Position numbers and translations under genes: made by a program. The notes under the pieces were generated by a model, which was given only the letters and a program-made list of their open reading frames with translations, was not told where the DNA came from and did no database searches. From the NCBI GenBank assembly GCA_045586185.1, contig JAZMZV010000154.1, positions 57,839 to 121,838 on the forward strand: a stretch of DNA of 64,000 nt. The letters run 5' to 3'. Each line of letters starts with the position of its first letter. The first letter of the stretch is position 1. This DNA is from RUG11551 sp045586185 (GTDB lineage: Bacteria; Planctomycetota; Planctomycetia; Pirellulales; Thermoguttaceae). Of this stretch, positions 26,103 through 36,053 are shown piece after piece.

Positions 26103-29100
26103 TTAACGCTCTGTTTTCCCGACAAGCCCGTATCGTATGAGCGCCATGACCGTCAAAACGACGTTAGCGCCTGCAAATGCAAGAGCGGGAACGAGTCCGC
26201 CGGAGCCGGAGGCGTATCCATGCATTGCGCTTCCGAGCAGGTAATTAACGCCGTACCACGCCATGAGAATCGCCAGCGCGCCGAAAACGGACGTCAGCGC
26301 CATGGTCATGTCACGGTTGCGTTTGAACCAGCCCCAATGTCGGGCGTGAACGAAAATCAGGTAGACGAACATCGATATCAGCGCCCAAACTTCTTTTCTG
26401 TCCCACGACCAGAAGCGTCCCCAGGAGACGTCCGCCCAAAGACCGCCGAGAATAATCCCTATTGCCAAAAGCCAAATCGTAGCGGGAATGCACAGGTACA
26501 TCAGCCGGGAAAGCGTAGACGTAATCGCCGGCGGGACGACAGCTCCAGACTCGTCTGTTGCATACTTCCCAACGGTAAACGCGCACAGAGCCGCCGCGCC
26601 CAGCGCCCAGGCGAGCATGGCGGTTCCGTACCCGCCGACGATGCTGATAACGTGGACGCCAAGCCAAAAGTTGTCACGGAGAATCGGCATGAGGTTCTTC
26701 AGGCTGTCGTTGAACATGGGCGCGTGTAAAGCCGCCGCCGTTAAAAGCGTCGTCAGCGCGGAAGCGCAAAGCAGCGGAGTAAGTTGCGAGTTGCGAGTTG
26801 CGAGTTGCGAGTTATCATAGGCGTTGATTTCGTCGTTATGCTTTCGCGTCATCATAAAGGGGAAGATGATTGTTCGCGGAACGTAAACGACGACAATTCC
26901 CAGCAGAGCCAGCGACGATAGCCAGACGAACAGGTCGGAAATGCACGGCAACGTCGCTCCGTAAGCCAGCCGCGGTGAAAGACTGACTGCAGCGTAACCC
27001 TGTCCAGCCCCATAGGAAACGAAGACCATCATATAAAACAGAATCGCAGCGAGACCCCATCTAAGAATTTGTAACAGCCAATATCGTTTCATCGGGCAAC
27101 GGAATTGCAGTCGCGAATCGTTCCACGCCTGACGCATTCTCTCTGGATACGCCAGCGTCAGCGGGAGAATCAATCCCAGTGCGCCGGACATGAACGAAAC
27201 GAACATAATCGTTTCAAACATGTTCGCAACCGGCGATCGGCTCATGATGTATCCGCGCAAGCCCAGACCGAAACCGGAATAAATCACCGCTATCGCCAAA
27301 AGCGTTACAGGAACGGCAAAGGCGAGCTTGTTTCGCCGCGGGAAGAACGCCAGCGCAAGGCAAGCGACTGTCGCCAACGTCGAGAAAATCAGCGACCAGT
27401 TAAACGGCTTGGTTTTATAGTACGTCTGTTCCCATTGAAGCAGTTTGTCTGCTTTGGGCGTTGTCGGATACCGCGACGCATCCAGAACTTTAGCATCCAA
27501 ACGGTCTTTCGGGAGCAGAGCGTCGCGTTTGGAATCGGCGTACCGTCCGAGGTCTTTCAAGATGGAACGAATCTCTGCAAACGCTGCAGTTTGCTCTTTG
27601 GCGTTGTTGGACGACGTCGCTTTGACGGCTTTGTCCCACGCCTTGCGGAACGATTCGATTTTCGATTCCGGATAGCCGCTGAGAACGGTTTTATCTCCGT
27701 AGAGCAAGACGGTTATCGGCAGCCAGACAGGCAAGCGATCTTCCGGGGTTCGCCATAAATCGACGGCGTCCGGATTGAGCGACGGAACCAGCCCCGGCAG
27801 CCCGCCTTCGTCGTAGAGATGGTAACGAATCAGCGCCAGGTCGGTTTTCGCCTTTTGTAGTTGTGTTACAAGCGGCGCATTCTTTTCCAGCGTTCCAATC
27901 GCTTTGTCGAGGTTTGACGAATACAGGTCAATCAGATGAGTTATCGTCCCCAACGACCTGTCCATGCGCTGCGCGTTTTGGTCGTTCTCGTCTGCCAGAA
28001 AAATCATTCTCAATGTTTCTCCGTATTGGGAAAGCGTCTGAGGAATCTGCTTTACAGCGTCGTCTGTGGACGTTGACATCGCAGCCTGCAATTGCATTCC
28101 CCAGCCGGCAAGCTGATCTTGCAGAAGTCGGGCGACAATGGGGGCGCAAGCCATGCGCGGATTTTGTGACGCCGGCGGATAGAACGTGATCTTTCGGTAC
28201 AGTTCCACAGCGTCAAAGAGCTTTATTATGGACTTTTCCAGCTTGGACTGCTGATGCTGAATTCCCGCCCGCTGTTCTGTTTGAATCTGCAATTCGAGGT
28301 TGTAACGATATTCCGGGAGAATCGTTGACTTGGACGCCTGCCGCGGTGAGACGTACTTCAACGCTTTGCCGTTTTTGTCGACCAGCGGGACGCCCAGCAG
28401 ACGCCGCAAATCGGGATTTTTACATTCGATAAACGGGATATGTTCCCAAACTTCCGGCTCTATCTGCCAGAGCATGTACAATTCCAACGCGGAGAATTTC
28501 TTTGTCTTTCCACCGTCGGTAAAATATCGGGTGATTCTTGCTGCAGAGTCCGCTGACAGTTCCCCGGTCAGTTGCGCTGAATCCAGCGAGAACCGCGGGG
28601 AATCCGTCCCGCAAATGCTCTTCACCGCTTCAACGGCGGCAGTTGACAGCGGCTCAACGCGACCTGAATCCAAAACCGGCAGCGTTGCCAGAGAAGAATA
28701 ATCGTCCGCTATAGCATTTGACGACATCAACGCAGATAAGGCGACAGCCAAAACGATTCCTATGGTTGAGGAGTTGGCGCCAGACCCTTGATTGTCCCCT
28801 CTTGCCTCTTGCCTACTGCCTACTGCCTTATTAAGATAATACAAAGCCCCAATTCCAGCACAGATCATCAAGCAGCCCAGGTACAGCAAGCCGCGGCCTG
28901 GATCGTAATTAACGGTAAACGTTGACGAGTAGAGCGGGGCAGACGCGTTGGTTTTAACCGTCTGATTTTTAGCGACCCATTTAGCCAGCTCGCCAGATTT
29001 GTCCAGCGGTCCGTTAAACGAGGACTGATACAGCCGGTACGACTGCCCGTTGTTCGGGTTGACGAAGTTGACCGGTTGATTGAGCTGAATGTTGACATGC

Positions 29101-30950
29101 TCAAACTTTTTCGCTTCCCCTTTGCTGTTTTGGGGATACAGCGCTGTTACATCGGAAGAGTAATGGCTCGGCATGCTCGTCCCGGGATCGAGGCGTCGAT
29201 TGAAGCGTTCCAGCAAAAGATTGAATCCGAGGTCAACGGTCTTTCGCGGCATCGTCAGCGTCAGCCAGCGGGATTCCCCCTTGTCGTTTTTGACGGGAAT
29301 CGTCCAGGAGTCGCTGTTACGATACCATTCCGGCGGGGACATGGGATTGTTCACGCCCAGCGTAACCCAGCGTTCCGTCGTCTGCCCGTTACATTCAACG
29401 CTCAGCAGAGCCGCGGCGGAATCGTTTTCTGACGGCTTTTGCTCTTCCAGCGGCGTTTCCATGTACCGAACGCCAGGAGCGTCCATGCGCGGCTGAACCA
29501 CCGCAGCGTACGGCGTTCCCTCAAAGACGAGCGTTGGAGATGTATACGGAAAAACGCCGGTTGTAACAGTCTTCCCGACAACGGTTCGATAATACATAGT
29601 CCGGGAAGAATCCATCGCCAGTTCCAGACGCGGACCGAGCAGTTTGGCTCTCATCGACGCCATGGGGTTTTCTTCGGTTGAATCGGACTTCTGTTCCGAC
29701 GTTTCTGGGCGGAAGTATTCCCCGTAGACGTCGTTTGCCGGGTCGTTCCGGTTGAATTCGGACAGCAGACACAACAGCGTCATCGAACCGGCGTTCTCGT
29801 ACTGACCAGACGCGTCTTTTTTATAAACGTCAAAGACCGCAGCGCCCATCGCGTCTTCCATGTTAATCATCGTCAAAGCGACGTCGTCGCCCAGCGGAAC
29901 CTTGGGCAGCGGGGCGTCGTCGCCGTTGCGAAGGTCTTCTATCGTCTTGCCCTCGGGCAGAAAATCCTTCAGCGTAAACTGATACGTCTTTCCCGCGTGA
30001 ACGAATGTAAAGACGTCTTTATCAACGGCGTTTTTCGGCGCGTTGAGGAACGACTGCTTTTGCGCGTCCGACGTCAAGCGTCGATACGTAACCTGCTGTC
30101 CGCCGGTTAGACGGCTTCTTCCGACAAGCCCTTCCTGAATGTTTCTCGACGCCTGCAGCGTGATCTCCGTCCAGTCGCCGGAGGCGGAAACGTTCTTTGC
30201 CGTTTCGGACTTCTGCGCCGGTCGAACCGCCAGCGTGAGCGTTTGGTCAACGGTCAGTTCCCGATACGGCTTTCGGAAATCCAGCATGCGAACTTTGATA
30301 TTTAAGCCGGAACCCTGACCGGAGTAAATCGGCCCCGGTGCGGGCTTGACCAGTCCCCACGGAAACCAACTCAGTTTTTTATACTGCGACCACGAAATCG
30401 GTCCCGGCGCAATCGGGCTAACGATTTGCGGGTCAATAATATTCGGCTGCTTTTCGTTCTGTTCAAAGGCGTCGTTACTTTTCTGGAAATCGCTGGCAGG
30501 GTCTTTGGGAAAGATGCGAATATTCAAAACGTGTTGAGAGGAAACGGCTTTGCTTCGTTGACAGCCCTCGTAGACGGTCAAATCAGCTTCCCAACCCCAG
30601 ATGAGGCTTATCGCGCATCCTGCCAGCAAGACGAGTACGCCGGAGTGAATAATCATAAACCCGATTTTGCGTTTCGTCCACCGTTTCGGATTGAGCGCAG
30701 CGCAAAACGCGCTCACTGCCAGCGCCGCCAGCAAGATGATAAACCAGCCGGAGCGATAAAATCCCCATGCGGAACACTGAGGCCCGTACAGGGCGTCAAT
30801 TCGAGTCGCCCACGCCATCGACGCCGTCAGGAGAATTAAAATCGTCAGCCCAAAAGGCAAAGAACCCAAAAATCGGGTTACCGGATTCCATATAATCGAT
30901 TCAAAAATGGACGTTTTTTCCTCGACAGTGTTTTTTTCTTGCTGGTTCAT
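26103..30950 (-). CDS. Giant ResB-CcsA cytochrome c maturation fusion
   Basis: Exports and attaches haem to c-type cytochromes (System II). The start at 30950 (MNQQEKNTVEEKT) gives 1615 residues. The N-terminal ResB/CcsB-like part has membrane helices near residues 35-55, 65-85 and 97-120 and a large outer domain, closed by a helix (LLYLGCLMICAGIGALYYLN). A second hydrophobic signal-like helix (STIGIVLAVALSALMSS) introduces a middle domain of roughly 450 residues that I do not recognise. The C-terminal part is CcsA with the haem-handling WWD motif GGLWADVSWGRFWSWDRKEV and conserved His in WLGVHV and FVHARHWGW. Two in-frame heptamer arrays lie within it. Fused CcsBA proteins are usually about 900-1100 residues or less. 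Confidence 0.88.
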   Translation of the reverse strand: MNQQEKNTVEEKTSIFESIIWNPVTRFLGSLPFGLTILILLTASMAWATRIDALYGPQCSAWGFYRSGWFIILLAALAVSAFCAALNPKRWTKRKIGFMIIHSGVLVLLAGCAISLIWGWEADLTVYEGCQRSKAVSSQHVLNIRIFPKDPASDFQKSNDAFEQNEKQPNIIDPQIVSPIAPGPISWSQYKKLSWFPWGLVKPAPGPIYSGQGSGLNIKVRMLDFRKPYRELTVDQTLTLAVRPAQKSETAKNVSASGDWTEITLQASRNIQEGLVGRSRLTGGQQVTYRRLTSDAQKQSFLNAPKNAVDKDVFTFVHAGKTYQFTLKDFLPEGKTIEDLRNGDDAPLPKVPLGDDVALTMINMEDAMGAAVFDVYKKDASGQYENAGSMTLLCLLSEFNRNDPANDVYGEYFRPETSEQKSDSTEENPMASMRAKLLGPRLELAMDSSRTMYYRTVVGKTVTTGVFPYTSPTLVFEGTPYAAVVQPRMDAPGVRYMETPLEEQKPSENDSAAALLSVECNGQTTERWVTLGVNNPMSPPEWYRNSDSWTIPVKNDKGESRWLTLTMPRKTVDLGFNLLLERFNRRLDPGTSMPSHYSSDVTALYPQNSKGEAKKFEHVNIQLNQPVNFVNPNNGQSYRLYQSSFNGPLDKSGELAKWVAKNQTVKTNASAPLYSSTFTVNYDPGRGLLYLGCLMICAGIGALYYLNKAVGSRQEARGDNQGSGANSSTIGIVLAVALSALMSSNAIADDYSSLATLPVLDSGRVEPLSTAAVEAVKSICGTDSPRFSLDSAQLTGELSADSAARITRYFTDGGKTKKFSALELYMLWQIEPEVWEHIPFIECKNPDLRRLLGVPLVDKNGKALKYVSPRQASKSTILPEYRYNLELQIQTEQRAGIQHQQSKLEKSIIKLFDAVELYRKITFYPPASQNPRMACAPIVARLLQDQLAGWGMQLQAAMSTSTDDAVKQIPQTLSQYGETLRMIFLADENDQNAQRMDRSLGTITHLIDLYSSNLDKAIGTLEKNAPLVTQLQKAKTDLALIRYHLYDEGGLPGLVPSLNPDAVDLWRTPEDRLPVWLPITVLLYGDKTVLSGYPESKIESFRKAWDKAVKATSSNNAKEQTAAFAEIRSILKDLGRYADSKRDALLPKDRLDAKVLDASRYPTTPKADKLLQWEQTYYKTKPFNWSLIFSTLATVACLALAFFPRRNKLAFAVPVTLLAIAVIYSGFGLGLRGYIMSRSPVANMFETIMFVSFMSGALGLILPLTLAYPERMRQAWNDSRLQFRCPMKRYWLLQILRWGLAAILFYMMVFVSYGAGQGYAAVSLSPRLAYGATLPCISDLFVWLSSLALLGIVVVYVPRTIIFPFMMTRKHNDEINAYDNSQLATRNSQLTPLLCASALTTLLTAAALHAPMFNDSLKNLMPILRDNFWLGVHVISIVGGYGTAMLAWALGAAALCAFTVGKYATDESGAVVPPAITSTLSRLMYLCIPATIWLLAIGIILGGLWADVSWGRFWSWDRKEVWALISMFVYLIFVHARHWGWFKRNRDMTMALTSVFGALAILMAWYGVNYLLGSAMHGYASGSGGLVPALAFAGANVVLTVMALIRYGLVGKTER
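26782..26814. repeat. GTTGCGA array inside the CcsA part
   Basis: Four heptamers read in frame on the minus strand as NSQLATRNSQL, in a loop after the helix ending NDEINAYD. Confidence 0.9.
28800..28830. repeat. GGCAGTA-type array inside the ResB-CcsA junction
   Basis: Four to five heptamers read in frame on the minus strand as KAVGSRQEARG, between the ResB-like helix and the signal-like helix of the middle domain. Confidence 0.85.
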
Positions 30951-30983
30951 ATTGTTTAAGTTCGAAATATGTGTATAATATAA

Positions 30984-31086
30984 GGCAGTAGGCAAGAGGC
31001 AGTAGGCAGTAGTTTGACAATCTGTAATCGCGAATGCCTCCCACTCCATTCCCTTCTATTATACCAGCAATTTGCCAATTTGACCA
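30984..31086 (-). promoter_or_regulatory. ResB-CcsA promoter and leader heptamer array
   Basis: Minus-strand TGGTCA (31081-31086), a 17-base spacer and TATAAT (31058-31063). The array of GGCAGTA/GGCAAGA units (30984-31012) lies between this promoter and the ATG at 30950. Confidence 0.6.
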
Positions 31087-31099
31087 GCCCCCCGCAGTA

Positions 31100-32038
31100 A
31101 TGCCTTCCCAATCCGTTCCTACCGTCGGTTCCTTAACGTCTGCTGAAATACGCCAGCGGCTGCGTTCTGACGGTTTGCGCGTTGCGATGGGGCCGTTTGC
31201 GATTTGCATTCGGTCGTCGATGGCTGATATTGCGTGGAACATGGAAAACCTGTACCGCGACTATCCCCTCGCAGACGATCGTATGGCGGATTTCAGCGTT
31301 TTGGTTGATTATCCTCGCGGACTGCGCCGCTGGTATCATCCGCAGGTGATATTTGAGATTGACGGCTATATCCCCTACAAACCTTATCCTGCCGCGGCGG
31401 CAATAGCAATGATGGAATGGGGGCTGAACTGGACGTTGTTCACGGGGGCGAATCAGTATTTGCTGTTCCATGCGGCATGTTTGGAACGCAACGGCAAATG
31501 CGTTTTCATGGCGGGAAAGCCCGGCAGCGGAAAGAGCACGCTTTGCGCTGAACTCGCCTTAAAGCAAAATCCGTGGCGATTGCTGACAGACGAACTGACC
31601 ATCGTCCGAAAAGACTCCTTTGACGTCCTGCCGCTTTGCCGTCCGATTTGCTTGAAAAACGCTGCGATTGACATCGTCGCTCAGCGACATCCAGACGCCT
31701 TTATCGGCAAAAAGAATTACAACACCGCCAAGGGAACTATCGCTCACGTACGCGTTCCGATTGACAGTATCAGTCGCATGAACGAGCCGTCGACGCCCCA
31801 CATGATTCTCCTGCCTCAGTACAAGCCGGGAGCCAAAACCGAATGGGCGGAACTGCCGCAGTCGGAGGCGATTATGCTTCTGGCGGAACAGTCGTTTAAT
31901 TTCCAGACGCTTGGCGCCGCCGGCTTTATGGCGGTGAAACATATCGTGTCACAATCGAAAATGTACGAAGTCGTTTACTCCGACCTCGACGACCTTGTTC
32001 CGCAGCTGGAAGAATTATTTGATGAAGAAAGTACTTAG
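31100..32038 (+). CDS. HprK-related kinase A family protein
   Basis: About 312 residues, related to HPr kinase C-terminal domains and resembling the HprK-related kinase A group of the uncharacterised HPr-rel-A gene cluster. Seen: N-terminal LTSAEIRQRLRSDGLRVAMG, then LLFHAACLERNGKCVFMAGK leading into the P-loop GKPGSGKSTL, and LLTDELTIV with acidic residues expected for metal binding. I prefer the Met at 31100 over one at 31034, because the family start lies nearby and the divergent promoter occupies the upstream stretch. The next gene, 45 bases on, is the nucleotidyltransferase usually found with it. No PqqD-like partner gene is visible. Confidence 0.75.
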   Translation: MPSQSVPTVGSLTSAEIRQRLRSDGLRVAMGPFAICIRSSMADIAWNMENLYRDYPLADDRMADFSVLVDYPRGLRRWYHPQVIFEIDGYIPYKPYPAAAAIAMMEWGLNWTLFTGANQYLLFHAACLERNGKCVFMAGKPGSGKSTLCAELALKQNPWRLLTDELTIVRKDSFDVLPLCRPICLKNAAIDIVAQRHPDAFIGKKNYNTAKGTIAHVRVPIDSISRMNEPSTPHMILLPQYKPGAKTEWAELPQSEAIMLLAEQSFNFQTLGAAGFMAVKHIVSQSKMYEVVYSDLDDLVPQLEELFDEEST

Positions 32039-32046
32039 CGCGTAGT

Positions 32047-32079
32047 TCTCGCAACTCGCCACTCGCAACTCGCAACTAA
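32047..32079. repeat. CTCGCAA array between kinase and nucleotidyltransferase genes
   Basis: Four CTCGCAA-type heptamers fill almost the whole 44-base gap between the two genes, leaving no ribosome site for the second. Confidence 0.85.
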
Positions 32080-32082
32080 AAT

Positions 32083-33237
32083 ATGAATCCTGTACGCAAT
32101 AGCGTCCTGCTGAAATACTGGAACGAACCGGACAGAGTTTGTTACTACTCCGTCCCGGAGTGGGAGCTGTTTTTGCGTCAGGCGCGCAGTACTCGCTTGG
32201 CGGGACAGTGGGCGTATCGGCTGGCGCAGCAGGAAAGCTTCGATCAGATTCCGGAAACGGCTCAAATGGCTCTCGAGGCGGCTTGGACGTATTCAGAGCA
32301 TCATCAGCGGGCGCTGATGTGGGAAATCCGTCAGGTGGAAAAAGTCCTCCATAACCTCGACTGCGTCAAGATTCTGCTCAAAGGCGCGTCGTACATCTAT
32401 CAGGAAATGGAGTTCGCTCAAGGACGGCTCGTTTCCGACCTTGACGTTTTGGTTCCGAAAGCCGCTATTCAACAGGCGGAAAAGACGCTCTTGGACAACG
32501 GCTGGGAGTCTGGGAAATACGACCCCTACGATCAGCGGTATTATCGTCAGTGGATGCACGAAATCCCTCCGATGGTCAACCTTCAGCGCGGCATGACGAT
32601 CGACATGCACCACAACATTCTTCCTGAGACGTCGCGCCGTCATCTGGACGCAGTGCCGCTGTTTGATTCGGCGGTTGCGCTGACCGTTCCAGAAAGCGTT
32701 CAAAAAGAAAACCCGTGGGCGCCGACGGTTTCCGGCTGGCGATCGCTGCAAGACGCAGACATGGTCATTCACGCCGCCGTTCACGCCTTCCAGGAAGGGG
32801 AAATTGACGGCTCGCTTCGTGACATTATCGATATCGACGGGCTTCTGCGGCGATTTAATGAGGCGTCGTCTGACTTCTGGACGCGGCTTCTGGATCGCGC
32901 CAAGCAGTTAGGGCAGACGCGCCCGCTGTACTACGCGATTCATTACGCTCACGAGATTCTCGATACGCCTATTCCGGACGAGATGGTTAAACCAATACGC
33001 AAGATGGGACCAGGGTTGTTCGCTCGTTCGTTTATGGATGCCGCGGTGTTTCGCGCCCTCGTCCCGCCGACGTATGAATTGCGTCCGTTTTCCGCAAGAT
33101 TTTCTTCGTTCTTTTTATACGCCCGTTCCCATTACGGACGCATGCCGCTCAATCTGCTTATACCGCATTTGTGGCACAAAGCGTTCCCGAAAGACAAAAT
33201 TCCCGAACCCGACAACGACGGTCAGCCGATGGGTTAG
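32083..33237 (+). CDS. Nucleotidyltransferase family protein (HPr-rel-A associated type)
   Basis: A 384-residue protein of the uncharacterised nucleotidyltransferase family often found in natural-product or exosortase-type clusters. The diagnostic segment is ILLKGASYIYQEM followed by GRLVSDLDVLVP, giving the paired Asp of the NTase fold near residues 121-123, then TIDMHHNILPETSRRH. The remaining sequence is helical (DLRDIIDIDGLL-type region near residue 245). It follows the HprK-related kinase on the same strand and is probably cotranscribed. Substrate is unknown; it may modify a peptide or sugar carrier. Confidence 0.8.
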   Translation: MNPVRNSVLLKYWNEPDRVCYYSVPEWELFLRQARSTRLAGQWAYRLAQQESFDQIPETAQMALEAAWTYSEHHQRALMWEIRQVEKVLHNLDCVKILLKGASYIYQEMEFAQGRLVSDLDVLVPKAAIQQAEKTLLDNGWESGKYDPYDQRYYRQWMHEIPPMVNLQRGMTIDMHHNILPETSRRHLDAVPLFDSAVALTVPESVQKENPWAPTVSGWRSLQDADMVIHAAVHAFQEGEIDGSLRDIIDIDGLLRRFNEASSDFWTRLLDRAKQLGQTRPLYYAIHYAHEILDTPIPDEMVKPIRKMGPGLFARSFMDAAVFRALVPPTYELRPFSARFSSFFLYARSHYGRMPLNLLIPHLWHKAFPKDKIPEPDNDGQPMG

Positions 33238-33246
33238 TTGGAAATG

Positions 33247-33420
33247 AAATGGAAGGCGGTAATGGAGCGAAATTTAGGCGAGCCACGGGTGTAAACCCGT
33301 GGGTGTGAGCGAAGCGACCGAAATGCCGCGAAGTGTGAAATACCGCATTGCGTAAGCCGGAATCGCTCCACGGATGGCGTCCGCCCCCGGGCGCCAACTT
33401 GACGGCAGCGCCGTCAAGGA
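33247..33420. repeat. Dispersed repeat copy A, left border of the restriction island
   Basis: Contains GGAAGGCGGTAATGGAGCG, the palindrome CCACGGGTGTAAACCCGTGG, AATACCGCATTGCGTAAGCC and CGCCCCCGGGCGCCAACTTG. Copy B at 37766-37934 has the same outer blocks in the same orientation with a different middle. A further copy of the first half lies at 63156-63265. Confidence 0.85.
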
Positions 33421-33435
33421 AAATAATCGTCTTCG

Positions 33436-36048
33436 CTACTCAACGTTATTAACAACGTACTGTTCCGACAAGAACCTGAACGATGAAGAGCTGGTTATTG
33501 CCAAAGACGGAATAAACAAATGCTTCCACGGCATATACCCGTGCGCTTCGCTCCATTTTGTAGCCAAAGCGCAATACGTAACAGCGCGCTTTTTCTTTGC
33601 CAGCACGTCTTCGTCGTCCAGCCGGTCTTCGCCTTTAACCTCGATTAAATAATTGCAATCATCCGTTTGAGCGACGAAATCCGGTTCGTAACGGCGATAC
33701 CCGTTATAATACAGTTCGAATTCCGCAGGCGCAGGACGAAGCCATTTTTTCGAGTCTGCGTCCCGTTCCAGCAATCGCGCCAGGACAAGTTCCGGACGGC
33801 TGTCGAACTTGGTATCAGCAAAAACGCCTTTTTCTATTCCGGTAAACGAAACCGACTGAATATTGGCGCTGAAATTGTCGTCAAACAGGTTGACCTGTTC
33901 GGTAAACGTGTAATTATACTTCAGGTTGGATTGATTAACGTCAAAGATTTCTTCTTCAACCAAACCGCGATTTCGTACGGAATGTTTTATCATCTGGTTG
34001 AATATCATCTTTGCTATCGGCTGTTTATTCATCATAACGATGTTGTTCATGCCGTCGAAACCAAACCTGTCCTGAAAATGCTGACAAACTTGTGTAATAA
34101 GCTTAACGATCAAGTCCGTATATTCTTCGTAAATAATTTCTGGAATATTACGGAGTTCGCGAGCAATCGCCGCTTTAGGATTATAATCGCTGAAATTAAT
34201 AACGCTGCCGGAAATTCTTTTCTGGTCGCTGGGGTCAGTCAGACTTTGAAATAGAACATCGTTTGATACAGGTTTTTGGAAAAATACACTTAAATCCAAA
34301 TCGAAATCCTGATACTTCAGTTCGTCAACGCCGACAGAAGTAATCTTCAATTTGGGAATGGGAATGAACTTTTTCTGAACCTGTTTATAAGAGCGTTCTG
34401 TTACGCCGTTAATCCAGGCTAAAAGCGACCCTTGGTTCTCTCTGTAGAAGTCTCCCAAATCGGGATCGTTGGATAGTTCGTTTTGAATGGCTTCAATATC
34501 CGGCTCCAACTGTTGAACTGCGCGCTGTTGAATGTGTTTTTTAATTTCAACAACAAGCTTTTTCTTTTCCGGGGTTAAATCCATTCCGAGATTTTCAAAA
34601 TCCTGTTCATTTTCAGGAAACTCGATTTTCAATTGCGTTACACCGGATTTTTCCGGAACGATTTCTTCCGCCTTGATAACGTTTCCCGCCTTGAACAGAG
34701 AATCGCCTCTTTGCGCTTCCGTCATGAGAGCTTCAAAATTGTTATGAGCCGTTAAAACGACAGAATCGACGTCTCTGTCGCCGGTTCGCTCCCCGTACGG
34801 AAGTCGAAGCCCGCGACCTACCATCTGTTCTCGAAGCACGTCTGACGCCGCAGCCCGAAGCGGAACAATCGTATACAGATTATTGACGTCCCAGCCTTCC
34901 TTGAGCTTGTTGACGTGAATAACGATTTCAACCGGATTGTCTGGACGTTCTACGTTTAACAGCAAGCGAGTGTTTTCTTCGCTTTCAGCTCCCTTTTGCT
35001 TTGAATGAACGATGATGGTTTTATCTCGATACGCGCCGGAACGGAAATTGTCCGACTTTATATACCGCTCCACCCAGGAAGCGTGGTCGGTGTCTTTGCA
35101 GACAACCAGCATAAACGGCTTTACCAGCGGGCGGTTATTGTTAGCAGCGTAAACAGCCAACTTTTGTTTAGTGCGTTCGTGAGCGGCAATGCCGTCGTCT
35201 ATCATCAGTTTATCGAGTTGTTCCTCTCCAAAATGATAGAAATTAATATCCGTTCTGGTCAGCGCGTAAGGCGTTCGGACGTACCCATCGGCAATTGCCT
35301 TTGAAAGCGGGTATTCGTAAACGACGTTTTTAAACAGTTCCGTTTTAGACCCCTTGGTTGACTTCGGCGTCGCCGTCAGTTCCAACCCCAAAATCGGTTC
35401 CAGATCGTTCAGCGCAGCCGCCCCGCGTTCCGCCCTGTAATGGTGCGATTCGTCCATAATCAAAACGAGGTCTTGAATATCCGTCAACCGTTCATAGAAC
35501 GACTTTCCAAGATACTCGTTGATGTGCCGCATATTGGAATCCTCTTTATTGAACTTGTCAATATTGAAGATGAAAATCGTAACCTCGGTGTCGAATAAAG
35601 GGAGCGATTTATTGCGATAGTCTTCGCCGGCGACAATATTAGGCGGATTGACAAAACAGCCCAATCCCTTAAAAACGTATTTTGGATGGTTCGGGTCGCC
35701 AAACTCACGACGCAATTTTTCGTAAATTGTCATGTTGGGCGCGACGATAAAGAAATTTTTTATTTCCTGCTGCGTATACAGCCAGGCGATAAACGCGCCC
35801 ATGAGCCGGGTTTTGCCAACGCCGGTCGCCAGCGAAAACGTCAAGGAAACAAAATCCCGTTCAAAATTCGTACAGATAGGATATTTTTCGTGTACGGTTT
35901 TGAGCGCTTCGGAAAGGTCGATATTTTTTTGAGGATTAACCGCTAAAAACAAATCTTCCAGAATCTTGAGCGAGTCGCTTTGCGGCTTACGAAGGGACAT
36001 CACCCCGCTGAGATAATCTGTGTTATACCAGGCGTATTGTTCAAGCAT
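33436..36048 (-). CDS. Type III restriction enzyme, Res subunit
   Basis: An 870-residue superfamily 2 helicase-nuclease. The Walker A ATGVGKT is at residues 74-80, motif II DESHH near residue 200 (LVLIMDESHHYRAERGAAAL), motif III ELTATPKSTKG, and motif VI-like REQMVGRGLRLPYG. The C-terminal nuclease motif is seen as YEPDFVAQTDDCNYLIEVKG with PD...EVK. It acts with the methyltransferase encoded 5 bases upstream in the same operon to cut DNA with suitably placed unmodified sites. It is intact and lies between two direct repeats, consistent with horizontal transfer. The target sequence cannot be predicted. Confidence 0.93.
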   Translation of the reverse strand: MLEQYAWYNTDYLSGVMSLRKPQSDSLKILEDLFLAVNPQKNIDLSEALKTVHEKYPICTNFERDFVSLTFSLATGVGKTRLMGAFIAWLYTQQEIKNFFIVAPNMTIYEKLRREFGDPNHPKYVFKGLGCFVNPPNIVAGEDYRNKSLPLFDTEVTIFIFNIDKFNKEDSNMRHINEYLGKSFYERLTDIQDLVLIMDESHHYRAERGAAALNDLEPILGLELTATPKSTKGSKTELFKNVVYEYPLSKAIADGYVRTPYALTRTDINFYHFGEEQLDKLMIDDGIAAHERTKQKLAVYAANNNRPLVKPFMLVVCKDTDHASWVERYIKSDNFRSGAYRDKTIIVHSKQKGAESEENTRLLLNVERPDNPVEIVIHVNKLKEGWDVNNLYTIVPLRAAASDVLREQMVGRGLRLPYGERTGDRDVDSVVLTAHNNFEALMTEAQRGDSLFKAGNVIKAEEIVPEKSGVTQLKIEFPENEQDFENLGMDLTPEKKKLVVEIKKHIQQRAVQQLEPDIEAIQNELSNDPDLGDFYRENQGSLLAWINGVTERSYKQVQKKFIPIPKLKITSVGVDELKYQDFDLDLSVFFQKPVSNDVLFQSLTDPSDQKRISGSVINFSDYNPKAAIARELRNIPEIIYEEYTDLIVKLITQVCQHFQDRFGFDGMNNIVMMNKQPIAKMIFNQMIKHSVRNRGLVEEEIFDVNQSNLKYNYTFTEQVNLFDDNFSANIQSVSFTGIEKGVFADTKFDSRPELVLARLLERDADSKKWLRPAPAEFELYYNGYRRYEPDFVAQTDDCNYLIEVKGEDRLDDEDVLAKKKRAVTYCALATKWSEAHGYMPWKHLFIPSLAITSSSSFRFLSEQYVVNNVE

Positions 36049-36053
36049 TGTCT

